From Oscheius dolichura (taxonomy: Eukaryota; Nematoda; Chromadorea; Rhabditida; Rhabditidae), in contig OW051493.1 of assembly GCA_932521035.1 (NCBI GenBank), positions 3,100,001 to 3,164,000 on the forward strand: 64,000 nucleotides of DNA. The letters are read 5' to 3'. A model generated the notes under the pieces. That model was not told the origin of the DNA. It did not search any database and worked only from the letters and a program-made list of their open reading frames with translations. Made by a program: the position numbers and the translations under genes. Of this stretch, positions 1 through 11,733 are shown piece after piece; within the stretch, counting starts at the first letter, position 1, and each line of letters opens with the position of its first letter.

Positions 1-3000
1 GGATGACAGGTGCAGGAAAGAGAGACGGGGAGAGACGTCAGGATCTAGTCCCAGGCCAGCCCCCGAGTAATGGAGGAGGAGGAGGAGACAACAAGGGGAA
101 ATCAGGACAAGACGACAAGCCAAAGATTGGGGTGGCGACAGCTAAAAACAGATTAGGAAAAAACGAGAAGGGGGCGGAAGAAAACAATTTCCAGAGAAAC
201 CATGACGAGCTCCGGCTGTTGTCTTGAGATTGTGGGATATTTGCATAAATAAACAAGCGAGACAACCGTATAAGCAAGGATCGGTTGTCAGGAGGATGCT
301 CCTCTTTTTAAAGGAGGAATTAAAAAGAAAACGAGACAACTCCAACCCCAAGGGGAGGTCGAGGTCAATCAGCAAATGCGTCTCTCCCTTTTCCCATCCC
401 CAGTGATTCGGATTATCTCCAGGAGTCATCTCAATTGAAAATCGAGGAAGAAGGAAGGGGAGGAGAGGACGGTCGCCGTCGTCCTCTCCAGCCGGCCTCC
501 ACTTGTCCAGTAAACCTCTGGGGGTTTCAAATTTCTCCCTCTTCTAGGATAATATTTAAAGTGCTGGACGGCGAAGGTAGATAGAACGGGAGGGGAGAAA
601 ACACAATTGGAATGAGTCTGGGACGGGGAGGCATGTAGTGGACAGTGGCCATGGGCAGCAGGCGGCAGGTGTCACCCACATTGCAAAGTTTAGGACCCCA
701 TAACAATCGGTCTTAATGTTTTGCGTGATACGTAGCTTGACGGAGAAGAAAGGTACCTCTTGAGCTAAAGTTACTCCTATGGGTGGGAAAACAAAACATT
801 TCTTTCGGAGGCCGAAATGGTACGGGTACGGGAGGACGAAGGGGGGCGTTCGCCTAGTCCTGTTCCAGTTTTTGACCGCTTTTTGGGTGACATGTGACGA
901 AGAGAAAAGGAAGTTTGTTAGTTTTCTATCCCTCCTCGATAAGCCGGGAGGATTAGCAGTCCTCCTGGAAGAGAGTGGATTAGAAGATGTGTCCCCTTTG
1001 GCCCTAGGAGAGGGAAATGAACGGGGGGAGAAGGAGAAGATGAGTGGGTGAGGAGGCACACAATGGATGACAATCTAGGAATATATTAATTTTAGGAGAG
1101 GAGAGGTTAACTGACAGGGCAGGGTAAAGGTAGAGCCCCCCGCGCGGGAGAGAATGAAGCGTGGGAATTGGAAATGGGATAGGAAGTAGTCATATATCAG
1201 AATGTGCTAATTGGATGAATAATTTGAGATCGGGGCACTCTCTCTCCTCTTTTTGGACCACCTCTACTAAAAGGGACACTCCTTGAGAGGAGAGGGGGCA
1301 CCTTCAAAAGTCAGACGACGTTCCCACCTCCCGCCGGGATGAGTGTGTTGACCTCCTATAAACACTCACCCCCCTCAAAAATAGCCGCGTGTTCACCTCC
1401 CCACCCTAAAGAAAATCAGTGGCCCATGTAAACAAGGATAAGACGAGGGATGCGGAGGGGGCACCTCCGTTCCTTGGGCCCTAATTTGCCCCCGTTCCAT
1501 CGAAAGAAGTAAAAACGAACGGATAAAGAGACCGGCAAATTATGACCGAGCCAGTGAGCAGCGAGGTCGGAGGAGCAGAAGAAGCCCGTCTGTCGGATGA
1601 TATCAGCGGATTCAATGGTTTCATCCCCCCGAATATTCTGTCTTCTCAGAAATCACGGCGGTCAAATATTCAGATAGCATGCGGCTGAGAATTATTAACG
1701 CCATGAAACTTGAACCCCTCGACTTTAAACCGATACAGTCTCGGGAGGACAACGCTTCTTGTCCGGCCGAGCCTTTACGAATTCTAGAAACTAGTCAACG
1801 AGGTTCCGAAACTCGTGGCTCCCTATTAAAAGAAAAAAGTCCCAAAGTGATTAGCCTAATTTTGAGAAATGGGACTATGGTCGTCAAAACGCCGAAGATC
1901 TCCTTCTTTTTTACGGGGAATTGTAGAAAATGAGGTGCTTCCAGAGAGATAGTGTGGTCTATTTTGGATCTTACGAGGATTGGCTTATAAATTCCACACA
2001 CACGAGATGGAGACCAGGTTATGAATAATCTTGTCATCGAACGAAGGCCAAAGAGTCAAATTGGAATACATTAGGAATCTCAGGAATTTCGGGAAAAACA
2101 GTGACCAGACTGATAAATTGACAACTGACCCGGAGGGAGCAATGCCCTCTCTCACGAGGAGAACTCACCACCCATGTTGACCCTTAGAATAACTTTATAA
2201 AAATAGGGGGAGACAAGGGGAGGAGAGGGAGGACGAGGGAACATTGGTCTCCTAATATGAGGTGGTATGCTAGATGGACATATCCGGTGGGAGAAGATGT
2301 TTGTGGAGGGACGAGACGACTTTATAAGGGCTGGGGGTACGGGAGGACGCGGGCTGTCAGAATGGTGAAGAAGATCTCACGGGAGGAGGACAATGAGACG
2401 GCTGCAAATGCAAGGAGATAAAAGACAGAAGAAAGAACAATACGACGGAGATCACGAAGGGATCGAATGGACCGGAAGGGCCAGACATTGGGGACAGGTG
2501 CAAGGAGGAGAGGAAGACATGGGACAGGAAGGATGAGAGCAAGGATGGCAGAGACTGGGACGATGGTGGTTGGATGACCGAGAAGGCGCGAAGATGAGGA
2601 CGGAGATGATCAGGAAGATTGTGTCAGGGACGACGAGAACGGGGAGGACGAGGGGGGCATGGAGAACGGAAAGACATGGCGGGCGCCGGGGAAATAACGG
2701 GCGGCGGCTGGTTGTAGTGCGAGGTACGAATGACACCTGGCCCTCACAATACATCAAATCGTTGATCCAGCAGCTGACTCGGTTCCCTTGGTCAAGTTGT
2801 GGAGGCCGCCACTTTCCCCGAAAAGGCAAGCAATTGCCATCATTCCTCACCGATTGTCAACAGCCGGCTATTTCAGACCCCGGGAAGCAATATTTTTGGA
2901 ATTCGGCTGATTAGAGCCTCTTATTTTGTTGTCCGTTCTATTTGTTTGCGGACAGGGGGGAGAGAGCAGTTAGCTGTTATTGGCCTTTGAGAGATCATAT

Positions 3001-3339
3001 TTAAAAATGGGAAGGGGAGGAGAGGACGCCTCTTGTAATTAGGCGAGCTACGAACTGACACAGCCGAGGGGAGACGTCACCTGTGGCTGAGAATGACAGG
3101 CAGAGGAGAAAATAGACAGATTGGAGGACGAATCTGGAGGAATCAAGACGAGCCCGGGAACAAAAGGGCAACCCCCCGGGCGCATCCACGCCCACGGGGG
3201 CAGCCCCTTCGAACACAATTAACGCCTTTGGCCGACATTTTTGGAAGCCTGGCAGAGCGTATCAGAGATGGAAGAGTTTCTTGGAAGACTTTTTAGTCCC
3301 GTCAAAGTTCAGTTCTGACAAGTTTTATCCAGTTGACCA
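1..3339. other. No gene recognised
   Basis: Only short overlapping open frames of low-complexity composition occur on both strands. None shows a recognisable domain, signal peptide or a consistent exon-intron-exon series. The stretch is rich in purine-run sequence (repeated GGAGGA/GAGGAG words). It may contain upstream regulatory DNA for the SLC6-like gene that follows. Confidence 0.5.
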
Positions 3340-6002
3340 ATGTCCAATATAAGAGTATCCCGTCAGTTGCTTTTGATTCTCTCCTTTTCGAAGGACGCTC
3401 AAAAGTGAGTTGCTTACTCCCAAATTCCAGCTACGTTTTAATAATTTCCAGTGGCAACTGTACAAGAACGAGTGCAGCAGATCCGAAAAAGGGCGAAGGA
3501 CTTGACCGAGCGGACGAAGAAGCGCGCCTCCTCCGCCCAGAAGGAGAGCATCGTCCTGCCGTCTGAGGAGCCCGAGGACGACGATGATACGGATTCGGAA
3601 GATCCACAAGAGTTGACGGTGTTCCAGTCGGTCGAAAACATACACTACCTGGAGGAGATCACCCTGGCCAAGCTGGCTCGACTCGGCTTCCGTCACTACA
3701 TCTGGGAAACCAAAATGGACTCGTACTTTGTGTTTCTGTCCTTTCTGGGCGGCTACGATATCATGAACTCGTTCGTCTTCAACATGAACAAATTCGGCTG
3801 TGAGTTGTCTTTTCGCTATTTGGGGAGGCCGTCCTCTTCCAGCCGCCTTCTGCCTGATGTACATCTTGACCGTGTTCCTCGTCGGCTTTCCCTTGTTCTA
3901 CATGGAGATGGCCCTCGGCCAGTACAGTTCCTACAGTGCCTACAATGTCTTCGAGCGGATCTCGCCCGTCATGAAGGGCGTCGGCCTGCTAGCCTTGATC
4001 TTGAACTTCCTGGTCATTGTAACCGACCAGACGATTGTGCCCTACTTCATGACCCTGCTTGTGAACACGGGCAACATCTTCGGCGACGGCCTGCCCTGGC
4101 ACAACTGCTTCAATTCTTATAACGACGACGGTTAGTCCTCAGAGAGCAAATGGTCCTTTTAGACTGTCGGGAACTGTACCACACGTGTGATACCCTCGAT
4201 GCGGAGCAGAGAGAAGTCAGGCTGGACATCGCGGAGAGGCTCGGCCTGCGCTACAGCCAGATGGGCAGCTTCTGCCAGCGGTCTCGCCTCCTGCTGGAAA
4301 AACTCGACAACTACAGCGACTGGCAGATCTCGGAACTTCACGACAAGCCGCTGCATGAGTGGTTCGCGAGCGAGGCCCTCGGCCAGCATCTTTTCTGGAA
4401 CCTCAAATTCACCCAGAAGACTATCCACTACCTCACCTGGCCGACGTATGACTTTATCCTCTATGTCTTTCTGTCCTGGACCGCCGTCTATCTCATCTAC
4501 CAGACGGGCAAGCACGTCATCGGCAGAGTGGGCTCGTTCTTGGCTATAATAGTCGTCTCCTTTTCAGCTGGTCAAATTCACGACGATCTTCACGGTGGCC
4601 GTCCTTCTGACCTTTTTGTTCGTGTTCTTTTCGCATTCTACTAGCGGCGGCACTCGTTTTCTGAGCCGGATTACAACGATAACCTTCAATGAGCCAAAAC
4701 ATATGTTTATGGCCGCTGTCATTATGGTCAGTTCACTGTTTTCCACCTTTTGTGGGCCGGCGCGGGACAGTATTGCGCGGCTCCTTATAGCCAGGGCCAG
4801 ACAGAATTCTCACCGGCCCGTTAAAACTTGTTTTTCCAGACGATCTCCTCGTTGAAACTGGGCCAAGGCGGAGTGATCTACCTCGGCTCGCGGTATCCGT
4901 TCCAAAACTCGCTGGGCAAGGACTGTCTGATCATCGTGTTCGCGTCGACCCTGATCCCCTTCATCTATGCCATCTGCCATACCTTCTCCTTGGACTCGTA
5001 TCTCATGGAACTAATGGGCTATGACAAGCAAAAGTTTGATCAATTAAGTATGGCCAAGTTGTCACTTTGCTAGGAAATGTTTCTTTTAGGCATAATTGCG
5101 CTCGGTACCTTCTTCTACTCCAGTGGCAATCGGGTCTTCAGTTTCCTTGGCTTTGTTCAGGCGCTCCGCCGTTGGCAGGAGAAGGAGTCGTCGTTGATTT
5201 GTTTCTTCTCGGCCATGGGTGTCCTCTTGACCATTATGAACAAGGTCGTCCGGCTGGATATCCTCATCACCGCCATTCAGGACATCTTCCCCATATTTAC
5301 GGAGCGCAATGATCGTCAGGTCAGTCCCTCGTCCTCTTTCTCTCATCCTCCTCCCTTCTTCCAGTTGATTCTGCATCTGCTAATCTGCCTGGCCTTCTTG
5401 GGAATGTTCTATTTTGTCAGTGCCGACGGACTCGAGCATCTGATAGGCATCGAGGGAATGACCATTCCCTTTGTGGCCATCTTCGTCGTCCTGGTCGAGG
5501 TCATCACCGTCACCTATATCTATGGAGGACGTCGCTTCCTGGTCAATATCATGGCCATGGACGACAAGCGCAACCAGCTGTACGAGTCGCGCTGGTCGAA
5601 TCTGCCCACCAAGCTCTTTGCCTTGGCCATGTGGTGCGTCGTGATCCCCATCCTCCTTATGGTATTCCTTCCTCTCTTCCACCCTAGAAACTCTATTTTA
5701 TAGATTAGCCTGTTATACGTGATTCTAGCCGAGAGTCAGGACATCTTCATGATGTTCAGCTCTTTTCCTGTGGTGTTTGGGGTGGCCCTCGCCTCCATTG
5801 TCCCCTTTACTGCCATTATAAAGGTCTGTCCTCCGTCGTCTCCTCCTCATCCCCTATCCTCCTTTTTCAGTTGATGGATGCCTACCGTCGTTCGGGTAAC
5901 CTGAAGCTGGTCTTCCAGCCGGACCCATATCTGTGGTCGCCGCGATCAGTCGACGACCGTCTCTATGCGGAGATGCTCGAGAGGAAGTATCGCGTTTCCT
6001 AA
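3340..6002 (+). CDS. Divergent SLC6 (sodium:neurotransmitter symporter family) transporter
   Basis: Ten exons join in frame into a 722-residue multi-pass membrane protein: 3340-3361, 3452-3799, 3843-4130, 4163-4527, 4568-4726, 4840-5047, 5090-5319, 5365-5661, 5704-5823, 5871-6002. The N terminus is cytosolic, basic then acidic. TM2/TM3 carry the family pattern FPLFYMEMALGQY; a long second extracellular loop has cysteines (CRELYHTC) as in SLC6 proteins; the C-terminal half has the D-G-E...E...YGGRRF pattern typical of TM9-TM11. TM1 lacks the family signature (GxGNxWRFPY); in its place is a GGYDIMNSFVF stretch, so sodium/substrate-binding residues appear lost. Start choice: ATG 3340 with donor GTCAGT, a donor reused twice in this gene, restores frame; a short alternative first exon cannot be excluded. 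Family is clear, substrate unknown. C. elegans SNF proteins are the nearest known group. Confidence 0.85.
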
Positions 6003-6948
6003 ACGAAGAAGAAGAAGAAGCAACAGAAAAAAAACGGACACCAAATCAATAATGTTTTCTGTTAAAACTGTCTCTTCTCTTTTACTTTTCGGTAGAGATC
6101 AAAGTTCTGAAAGTGGATTAGAAACGAAAGGAGAGCATAATAATGAGTCAGTATTGCCGTTCGCCGCGGCAATATGACTTCATTCGCCGGTTGGGTTGTG
6201 AAAGTTCCCGTTACTCACAAAGTGCGCGAAAATGGTAATTGTTGAAAAGTTGAGAAATTTCAAAGAAGTCGAGTCCATTGAGAAATTGAGTAAAAATCAA
6301 GAGTTCACATTTCACAAAAAGCAGAAACGAACTAAGGCCGGCCCCGGCCAAAATCAGGCCCGTAAGTCATCCAGGTGCACGAAATGGTCAAACAACCACG
6401 GAATCAGTATCCCGGTGCAGTTGAAGATCGTCTAATTTTGGTAACCCGAATGCTGCCCAAAATTCTGTCTAGGAAGCAAAATACAACGTTGAAAAGTCTC
6501 GGTGGGTGTCGGCCCGTACTCGGCCTCGATCCCCAGACTTGTCGAATGTTGGGCGCAACATTGCTAAAAATTGCATGAACCACTGAACGGTTACACCATA
6601 TTGCGCAAAAATATTTGCTTCTGGAAATTTCTCTCCTTTTTTCGACAGGAGGACACTCGAAGCCGTTATCAGGGCGTTGTCTAATGTCTCTGACGCTTTC
6701 CACAAATTGATAAACAAGTCGTTTTTTTGTAATATGGATTCGGAATAACAGAGATCAACAAGAATAAGTATCGGTACACTTCTCCAGTTTGTCCCTTTCC
6801 CAACGACAAAGAGACCGATTCTTTTAAAATGTTTATTTTCATCTTTGAAGAGAAATGTGTTTGTAACCATAAAGCGTTGAGCAATTCCAGGTGCTTGAGC
6901 AAGAAACAAGGAAAAAGAGGACCGGTAGGGGCGTTGAGTAAGCACTGT
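6003..6948. other. Intergenic; 3' region of the lysozyme gene
   Basis: No supported gene. A TTTATT on the plus strand at about 6831-6836 reads AATAAA on the minus strand, about 115 bp after the lysozyme stop, and is its probable poly(A) signal. The transporter's own 3' end has only an imperfect AATAAT near 6047. Confidence 0.45.
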
Positions 6949-8054
6949 TTACAGGCCGATATGGCCGACGACGGGTCCGCTGAACTCGAACTTGGCCATG
7001 CCCTCCATCTTCTGGGATCCGCTGAGGTAGACATCCCTGTTGACGGTGGTGCTGCAGACGGACTCTACCTGTCCGAACTGCTTGACGGTGGCCGACTGGA
7101 AGGAGCCGAAGGCGCGGAAGTCGGCGAAGTTGGCCGGGCTCTCGCCGCTGACTCCGGATCCGTAGACATTCCAGTACCAGAGCATGATGTTGCTGCCGGC
7201 TCCGCTCCAGTTGTTGGTGATCTGGTTCCAGTCGTAGACGGAGGTGTAGATGCCGACGGATAGGCCGCGGTACTGGGCCCGGGAGATGAGGGCGCTGATG
7301 AAGTTGACGTTGGAGGTGTAGCTGCTGCTCCAGTTGACGGGAGACGTGACCTGGATCCAGATGGAGCGGATGGTAATGCCGTTGTTAGTCAGGGAGGTGT
7401 AGAGCTCGTCCAGCTGGGTGGAGGCGGCCTTGGTTCCCAGAGGCTGAGGGGTCATGTAGACCTCGGTTCCAATACCGGCTAAAATTGAACTCTTTATAAA
7501 AAAAAGGCACTAGATCCTACCGTTGTAGGCATTCTTGATGTTTGGAGCAGCGTTGGTATCATAGGCTCCGTTTCCAGAGGGAGCGTATCCACTGAAATTG
7601 AATGAATAAAGAGGATAAGGCTAGCCGTACCGTAGAAAGACAGCCTGATATCCCGCAGACTTCATGCATTTGAAGGTGGACTGGGAGACAGCTCCGGACA
7701 GGTCAACGGCGTAGGCATAGGTGGCCTGCAAGAGGAATTTTGTCTTTTTATTTGAAATTTGAACCAGAAGAAACCAATTGGAAGGTTAGCTAAGGGAGGA
7801 CGACTGCTATTTTTCGAGAAACTGTCGCCTTATCACTTTGGAAACTTCAAAAAAGTCAATAGATAGCATTTGGAGGCAAACAACATCCGGCTGAGGCTCT
7901 CCACGGTCGCTAGACCCCATCCTCCAGCTTCTTTTTCGAAATTAGGGAGCGGGCCACTTACATCGTTGCTGGTAACGGCAGGAGCCTCCTGGACGACGGG
8001 TGCCTGGATGACGAAGGCCGACGCGACGGAGAGACCAAGAAGGGCGACGAGCAT
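6949..8054 (-). CDS. Secreted GH25 lysozyme, amoeba/nematode type
   Basis: Four exons (8054-7962, 7725-7631, 7591-7521, 7478-6949 on the minus strand) give 262 residues. A signal peptide (about residues 1-14, ending ASA) is followed by a short Pro/Val/Ala pro-region. The catalytic domain starts at YAYAVDLSG; the Asp of VDLS and the Glu of GTEVYMTPQP are where the GH25 acidic pair is expected. The best-known relatives are the C. elegans lys-4 to lys-8 type lysozymes used in gut bacterial digestion and defence; length fits. All splice phases agree. The acceptor TTTTCAG sits one base before ATG, and a TATA box lies about 100 bp upstream. Function in peptidoglycan hydrolysis is inferred from family. 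Confidence 0.9.
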
Positions 8055-8150
8055 CCTGAAAATAAGGAGCCTGTAATCGGAGGACGCGGTTTTTAGACAG
8101 AAGAGCAGTGATAAGGAGATTAGTTGGGGAACCGGGACTGGCCGGGCCTC

Positions 8151-8157
8151 TTTTATA
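8151..8157 (-). promoter_or_regulatory. TATA box of the lysozyme gene
   Basis: Read on the minus strand this is TATAAAA followed by GAGGCC, about 97 bp before the lysozyme start codon. Between it and the ATG lies a splice acceptor touching the ATG, so a short 5' leader intron or trans-splicing is possible. Confidence 0.55.
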
Positions 8158-8159
8158 GA

Positions 8160-9957
8160 ACTAAAAACGGTGATAATTTGGTTGAAACGAGAATTGGATG
8201 ATAAGGGGAAAGGGGAGGGATCTGGGCTAACTGGGTAAGATTACGACCGGTTGATTCATCCTGAGGTAAGGTGGCGAAATCGGGAGAAGCAATTATGGTT
8301 AGGAGGGAAAATGACTGCATATTCTCTGATATTATTATTAAACAGTTGTTCAACTTCAACACATTCCATAATCAGGTAAGCGAGGTGGGCCGCTGGGGCA
8401 AAAGTAGATCGGCGCGGGTCGAGCTGCTGCACTGATGACAGAAAAATAAAGCGGGGGACTACGGGGCGAACAAGACAAAGGCTCAGCAGATCACTTCAGA
8501 AGTTTCCGATTTACATAACCCATCTGAATAATTTAAGATTACTGTAGTTTATAGAATACCGTAGGCCAAATAGACAATTCTATACGTTTTCTTGCAACTG
8601 TCAAGGCTTTCAATTTCAGTTTTTCCATTCATTACGGGCCATCCTCCCCATGTCGTCTCCCCAGTAGTCGTCGCCCAGGAGGAAGAAGACGTCGACGTGG
8701 AGATTTGCGTGGGTGTCTCTCCGTTATTGCTTGTGTCGGGGAAATGCCCATTTGTCGTCCAGCCAGCTTTCCAACGTTCCAGTTTAACCTGACATCATTT
8801 CGGGTCGCTATTTTTAACAGGAAGAGGGGAACGTCCCTTTGGATCCCAGAAATTGATGGTGGAAGATGGCGAATAATGGATAGAAAGAGGATCTCTTGCT
8901 CGGCCATTGGCAGGGGGGGGGGGGGACTCCTGCCTATAGTGAGCGAATTCGGAGCCTCGGGATTAGGCCCATGATATATATATAGTCCCTTATAAAGGGA
9001 GAAAGGGGCAATAGCTGAAATTCACGTGAAAAGCAAGGGTTGAGCAAAAGGGTAAAGGAACAGTTAGGCGGGGTTACGGTGGTGCCATGATCCAACCAGC
9101 AGCAACATTCAAACGCGCTAATGACGAGGGCACCCCGGGGCACAGAGTTCCTCTCGGACTAACTGTCCCCTTTAATTAAATTTATGCCATAAGCTTCAAA
9201 GTATCTTTTCACCGATCAAAGTTTCCTCCGTTTACCCAGGGATTTCCCCAAATGGTTCCAGGAAGTACCTTCTGTCCCCCGTCTGCCCCACGAGCAAACA
9301 AGATATCCCCCTCTGTCTAGCCTGTTCGCTGATGTCATTATCCTTCCTGATAGGTTTGATAGGGGGATTGTAAATTTGATAGGAAAGCAATGTCCTTGCT
9401 TGAAACGAGTTAAAAAAGGAGATACGGTAGAGGCTGGTTCTGACTTGCACCCCCTCCGTTTTGAGTCAAAAGTGACCATGCGTCAAATTGAATCAATTAG
9501 TTTGAGGCGAGAATTTATAGCAAACTAGAATCGCAGAAATACATCGTGGTACCCCCTGTGATTGGGTTATGGGTACGACGCGTTCAAGCTCAACTCTACC
9601 GAAAAAGAAGTCAAAAGTGCAGCAGGGGAACACCGTGTACGGTGGGGTACCCTACCCCGGGCCATCCTCCACCGTCCCCGGATCAGTCGGCCAGGAGGAC
9701 GAGAGTGATGACAGGGATTCCCCCGGTTTGCAGGGAACGTCCCTCTGTTGTTTCATCTCTGTCTCCTCCTGTAGTCCCCTTCAAAGATCATCAGCCCCCG
9801 CAGTTGGGCATTTTTATTATGAGTACCGGAAAGCCGGGAAGCGATAAGGAGGCCCTTTTCGTGGAGTGACGTGGAGTGCCAGGGGCCCAGATTAATCAAT
9901 CGTTTTCAATTAAGTTATCGTCTACAGTGGATAGAAAACGATGAGAACAGAGTAGTG
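8160..9957. other. Intergenic; homopolymer run, no gene seen
   Basis: No coherent coding series. It contains a 13-base poly-G run (8913-8925) and a short TA repeat near 8971-8981 followed by a TATA-like TTATAAAG, but no convincing start or coding region downstream of it. Confidence 0.45.
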
Positions 9958-9965
9958 TATATAAG
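9958..9965 (+). promoter_or_regulatory. TATA box of the small secreted-peptide gene
   Basis: TATATAAG lies 44 bp upstream of the start codon at 10002. This is close enough to place transcription initiation just before the ATG, leaving a 5' leader of roughly 10-20 bases. Confidence 0.6.
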
Positions 9966-10001
9966 ACAAAGGAGAACGGCCTCTCTAACATAATCAAAAC
10001 T

Positions 10002-10517
10002 ATGCGAATCCTTCTCGTCTCGCTGGGAATTCTCTTCTGCCTCGCTTGCGCCTTTGCGGTAGCCGTTTCCCTTTATATTTTTAAATATAGAATATTCAGG
10101 AGCACGCTAAGCCAGCAAACGTGGATCGTCGTGCCTTCCCTCACAAGTCTAGGTTAGTTGGCAGTGGAACTGTTAAAGGGCCGACGCGTCTCTACTGCTC
10201 CCGACGCCTATGCCCGTACTGCCTCGGCAGAAAAAAATTTCATTTGCCAAAACAACTGTATGCTTGAGGTATACCGAGAATGTACGGGTGGCGGTGTCAG
10301 TGTCCGGCCAATGAGGCAATCTCCTTAACAGCCCAAAATTGAAAGAATCCCCCTTTTCAGAAATCTTCTTCAGTTGCTCCGCCAGAAGAGAGGCAACGGA
10401 GCTCGTGTCCGTCCTGTAAGCTCTCTCCTCTTCTACCGTAACCCTCATTTTTAGCAAGACTACAACTTCCTCAACAAGAAGATGCGCCCTCTTCCCAAGC
10501 AGAAAGGCACAAAATAA
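10002..10517 (+). CDS. Small secreted basic peptide precursor (orphan)
   Basis: Exons 10002-10058, 10100-10152, 10361-10415 and 10455-10517 join in frame into 75 residues. Residues 1-19 are a textbook signal peptide ending in CAFA, and the first intron falls exactly at the predicted cleavage point. The mature part (about 56 residues) is strongly basic, has no cysteine, and contains paired basic residues: RR (about 28-29), KR (about 47-48) and KK. Prohormone convertases would give candidate peptides such as GNGARVRPQDYNFLN and MRPLPKQKGTK. A TATA box sits 44 bp upstream, and an AATAAA overlaps the stop region (about 10513). I recognise no family. It could be a neuropeptide-like, hormone or antimicrobial precursor; function is inferred only from architecture. 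Confidence 0.7.
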
Positions 10518-10649
10518 AGATATCCTCCTGTCCTCTTCGATTTGTCTGTCCAAGCCATAAAAACTGGGGGAGCGGTGGGGGAAGATAATCCCTGGTGAAA
10601 ATCGCTGGAACGCGGGAGGCGAGGGGGCTTCTCCGGCCGGGCACAGTAA

Positions 10650-11733
10650 ATGGAGGAGTCGCGCCCACTGCACCTCGCCTGCGGGCTGTCCATCCTCTCT
10701 CTAATCTGCCTCTATGTGTAGGGATCTCTCCTCTTCTTTTTTAACCCGAGAGTATTCAGTGCCCTCCCTGCCACAATTTCTCGAATATCCACGGTCAGAA
10801 GCTACCTGGATAGGGAAATGACCGCCTTCTCTGCTCTGGAAGCCAGGGCTTGGAAAGAGATGAAAGAGGCCAGAAGAGGAAAGCGGCAGATCGTTTACAA
10901 CTATTGTGAATGCGAATATTACAACTATTGCCCTCCTGGGCCTCCGGGTAGATCAGGATATTCTGGTGAGCCGGGCTATCCCGGCGAACCAGGAGAGATT
11001 GGTCCAATTGGAGAGCCAGGCCTCTTGCCTGAAACCATGTTTCTGCGGATAGATGGCTGTCGTATCTGTCCCTTCGGACCGAAGGGTTTGCCCGGGTTGG
11101 AAGGACCCCCAGGACCTTCGGTAAATCCTTATTCTTCGGGAGTCATCAATATTTTAGGGCTATGTAGGCACTCCTGGAGCCAATGGTCTGCCGGGCGTGC
11201 CAGGACTTCCCGGAACTCAGGTGCGCCATGAATCTTATTGTAATACCTCATTTCAGGGAGAATACGGACAACAAGGAGAGCCAGGACTGAATGGAGGCCC
11301 TGGTGAGATCTTCCCATATTTAGAATCTCCCAAATATTTAGGGCTTCCTGGTTTGCCTGGAGAGAATGGATACACGGGGATCAAGGGAATCGTAGGAGAG
11401 AAGGGACTGCCGGGAAATGCTGGAGAGCAGGGTCAGATTGGATCACCGGGAGAGGTAAACGGGAATTTCTCAATGTTCAGCACAACGCTCCTTCCAGGAT
11501 GGACAGCCGGGACCCGATGGCCCAATTGGTCTGCCCGGAAACTACGGCCTTCGCGGCATCCCAGGAATTCCAGGTTAGTTAGCCTTTTCATGTCCCACTC
11601 CAAAATTGTCTTGATACCTTTTTTTATTCCAGGCGAGAGAGGAGTCCCCGGCCCGGAAGGCTATATCGGCCAAGACGCCCAGTACTGCCCGTGTCCCCGA
11701 GTGTCGTCTCTAAGAAAAGAGAAAAAATCCTAG
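10650..11733 (+). CDS. Nematode cuticle collagen
   Basis: Seven exons (10650-10717, 10760-11120, 11158-11220, 11257-11302, 11342-11454, 11498-11573, 11633-11733) give 275 residues. The N terminus has a membrane anchor (about residues 9-27), then a helical pre-region with the family AWKEM pattern and a furin/subtilisin-type RRGKR site. A Cys-containing knot (CECEYYNYCPPGPPG) precedes interrupted Gly-X-Y blocks, and the C terminus has DAQYCPCPR. The first intron is only 42 bp and carries an in-frame stop plus open sequence, so it is easily missed. Several introns are 36-53 bp and split Gly-X-Y triplets. AATAAA at about 11740 follows the stop. Role: secreted structural trimer subunit of the cuticle. 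Confidence 0.92.

Noticed and set aside
8913-8925. Poly-G run as a G-quadruplex or gap artefact
   Set aside because: Single 13-base homopolymer; too little to claim a structure, and no N bases around it.
10718-10759. In-frame TAG in the collagen N terminus as a pseudogene mark
   Set aside because: A 42 bp intron (GTAGGG...TTCAG) removes it and keeps frame and the membrane-anchor pattern.
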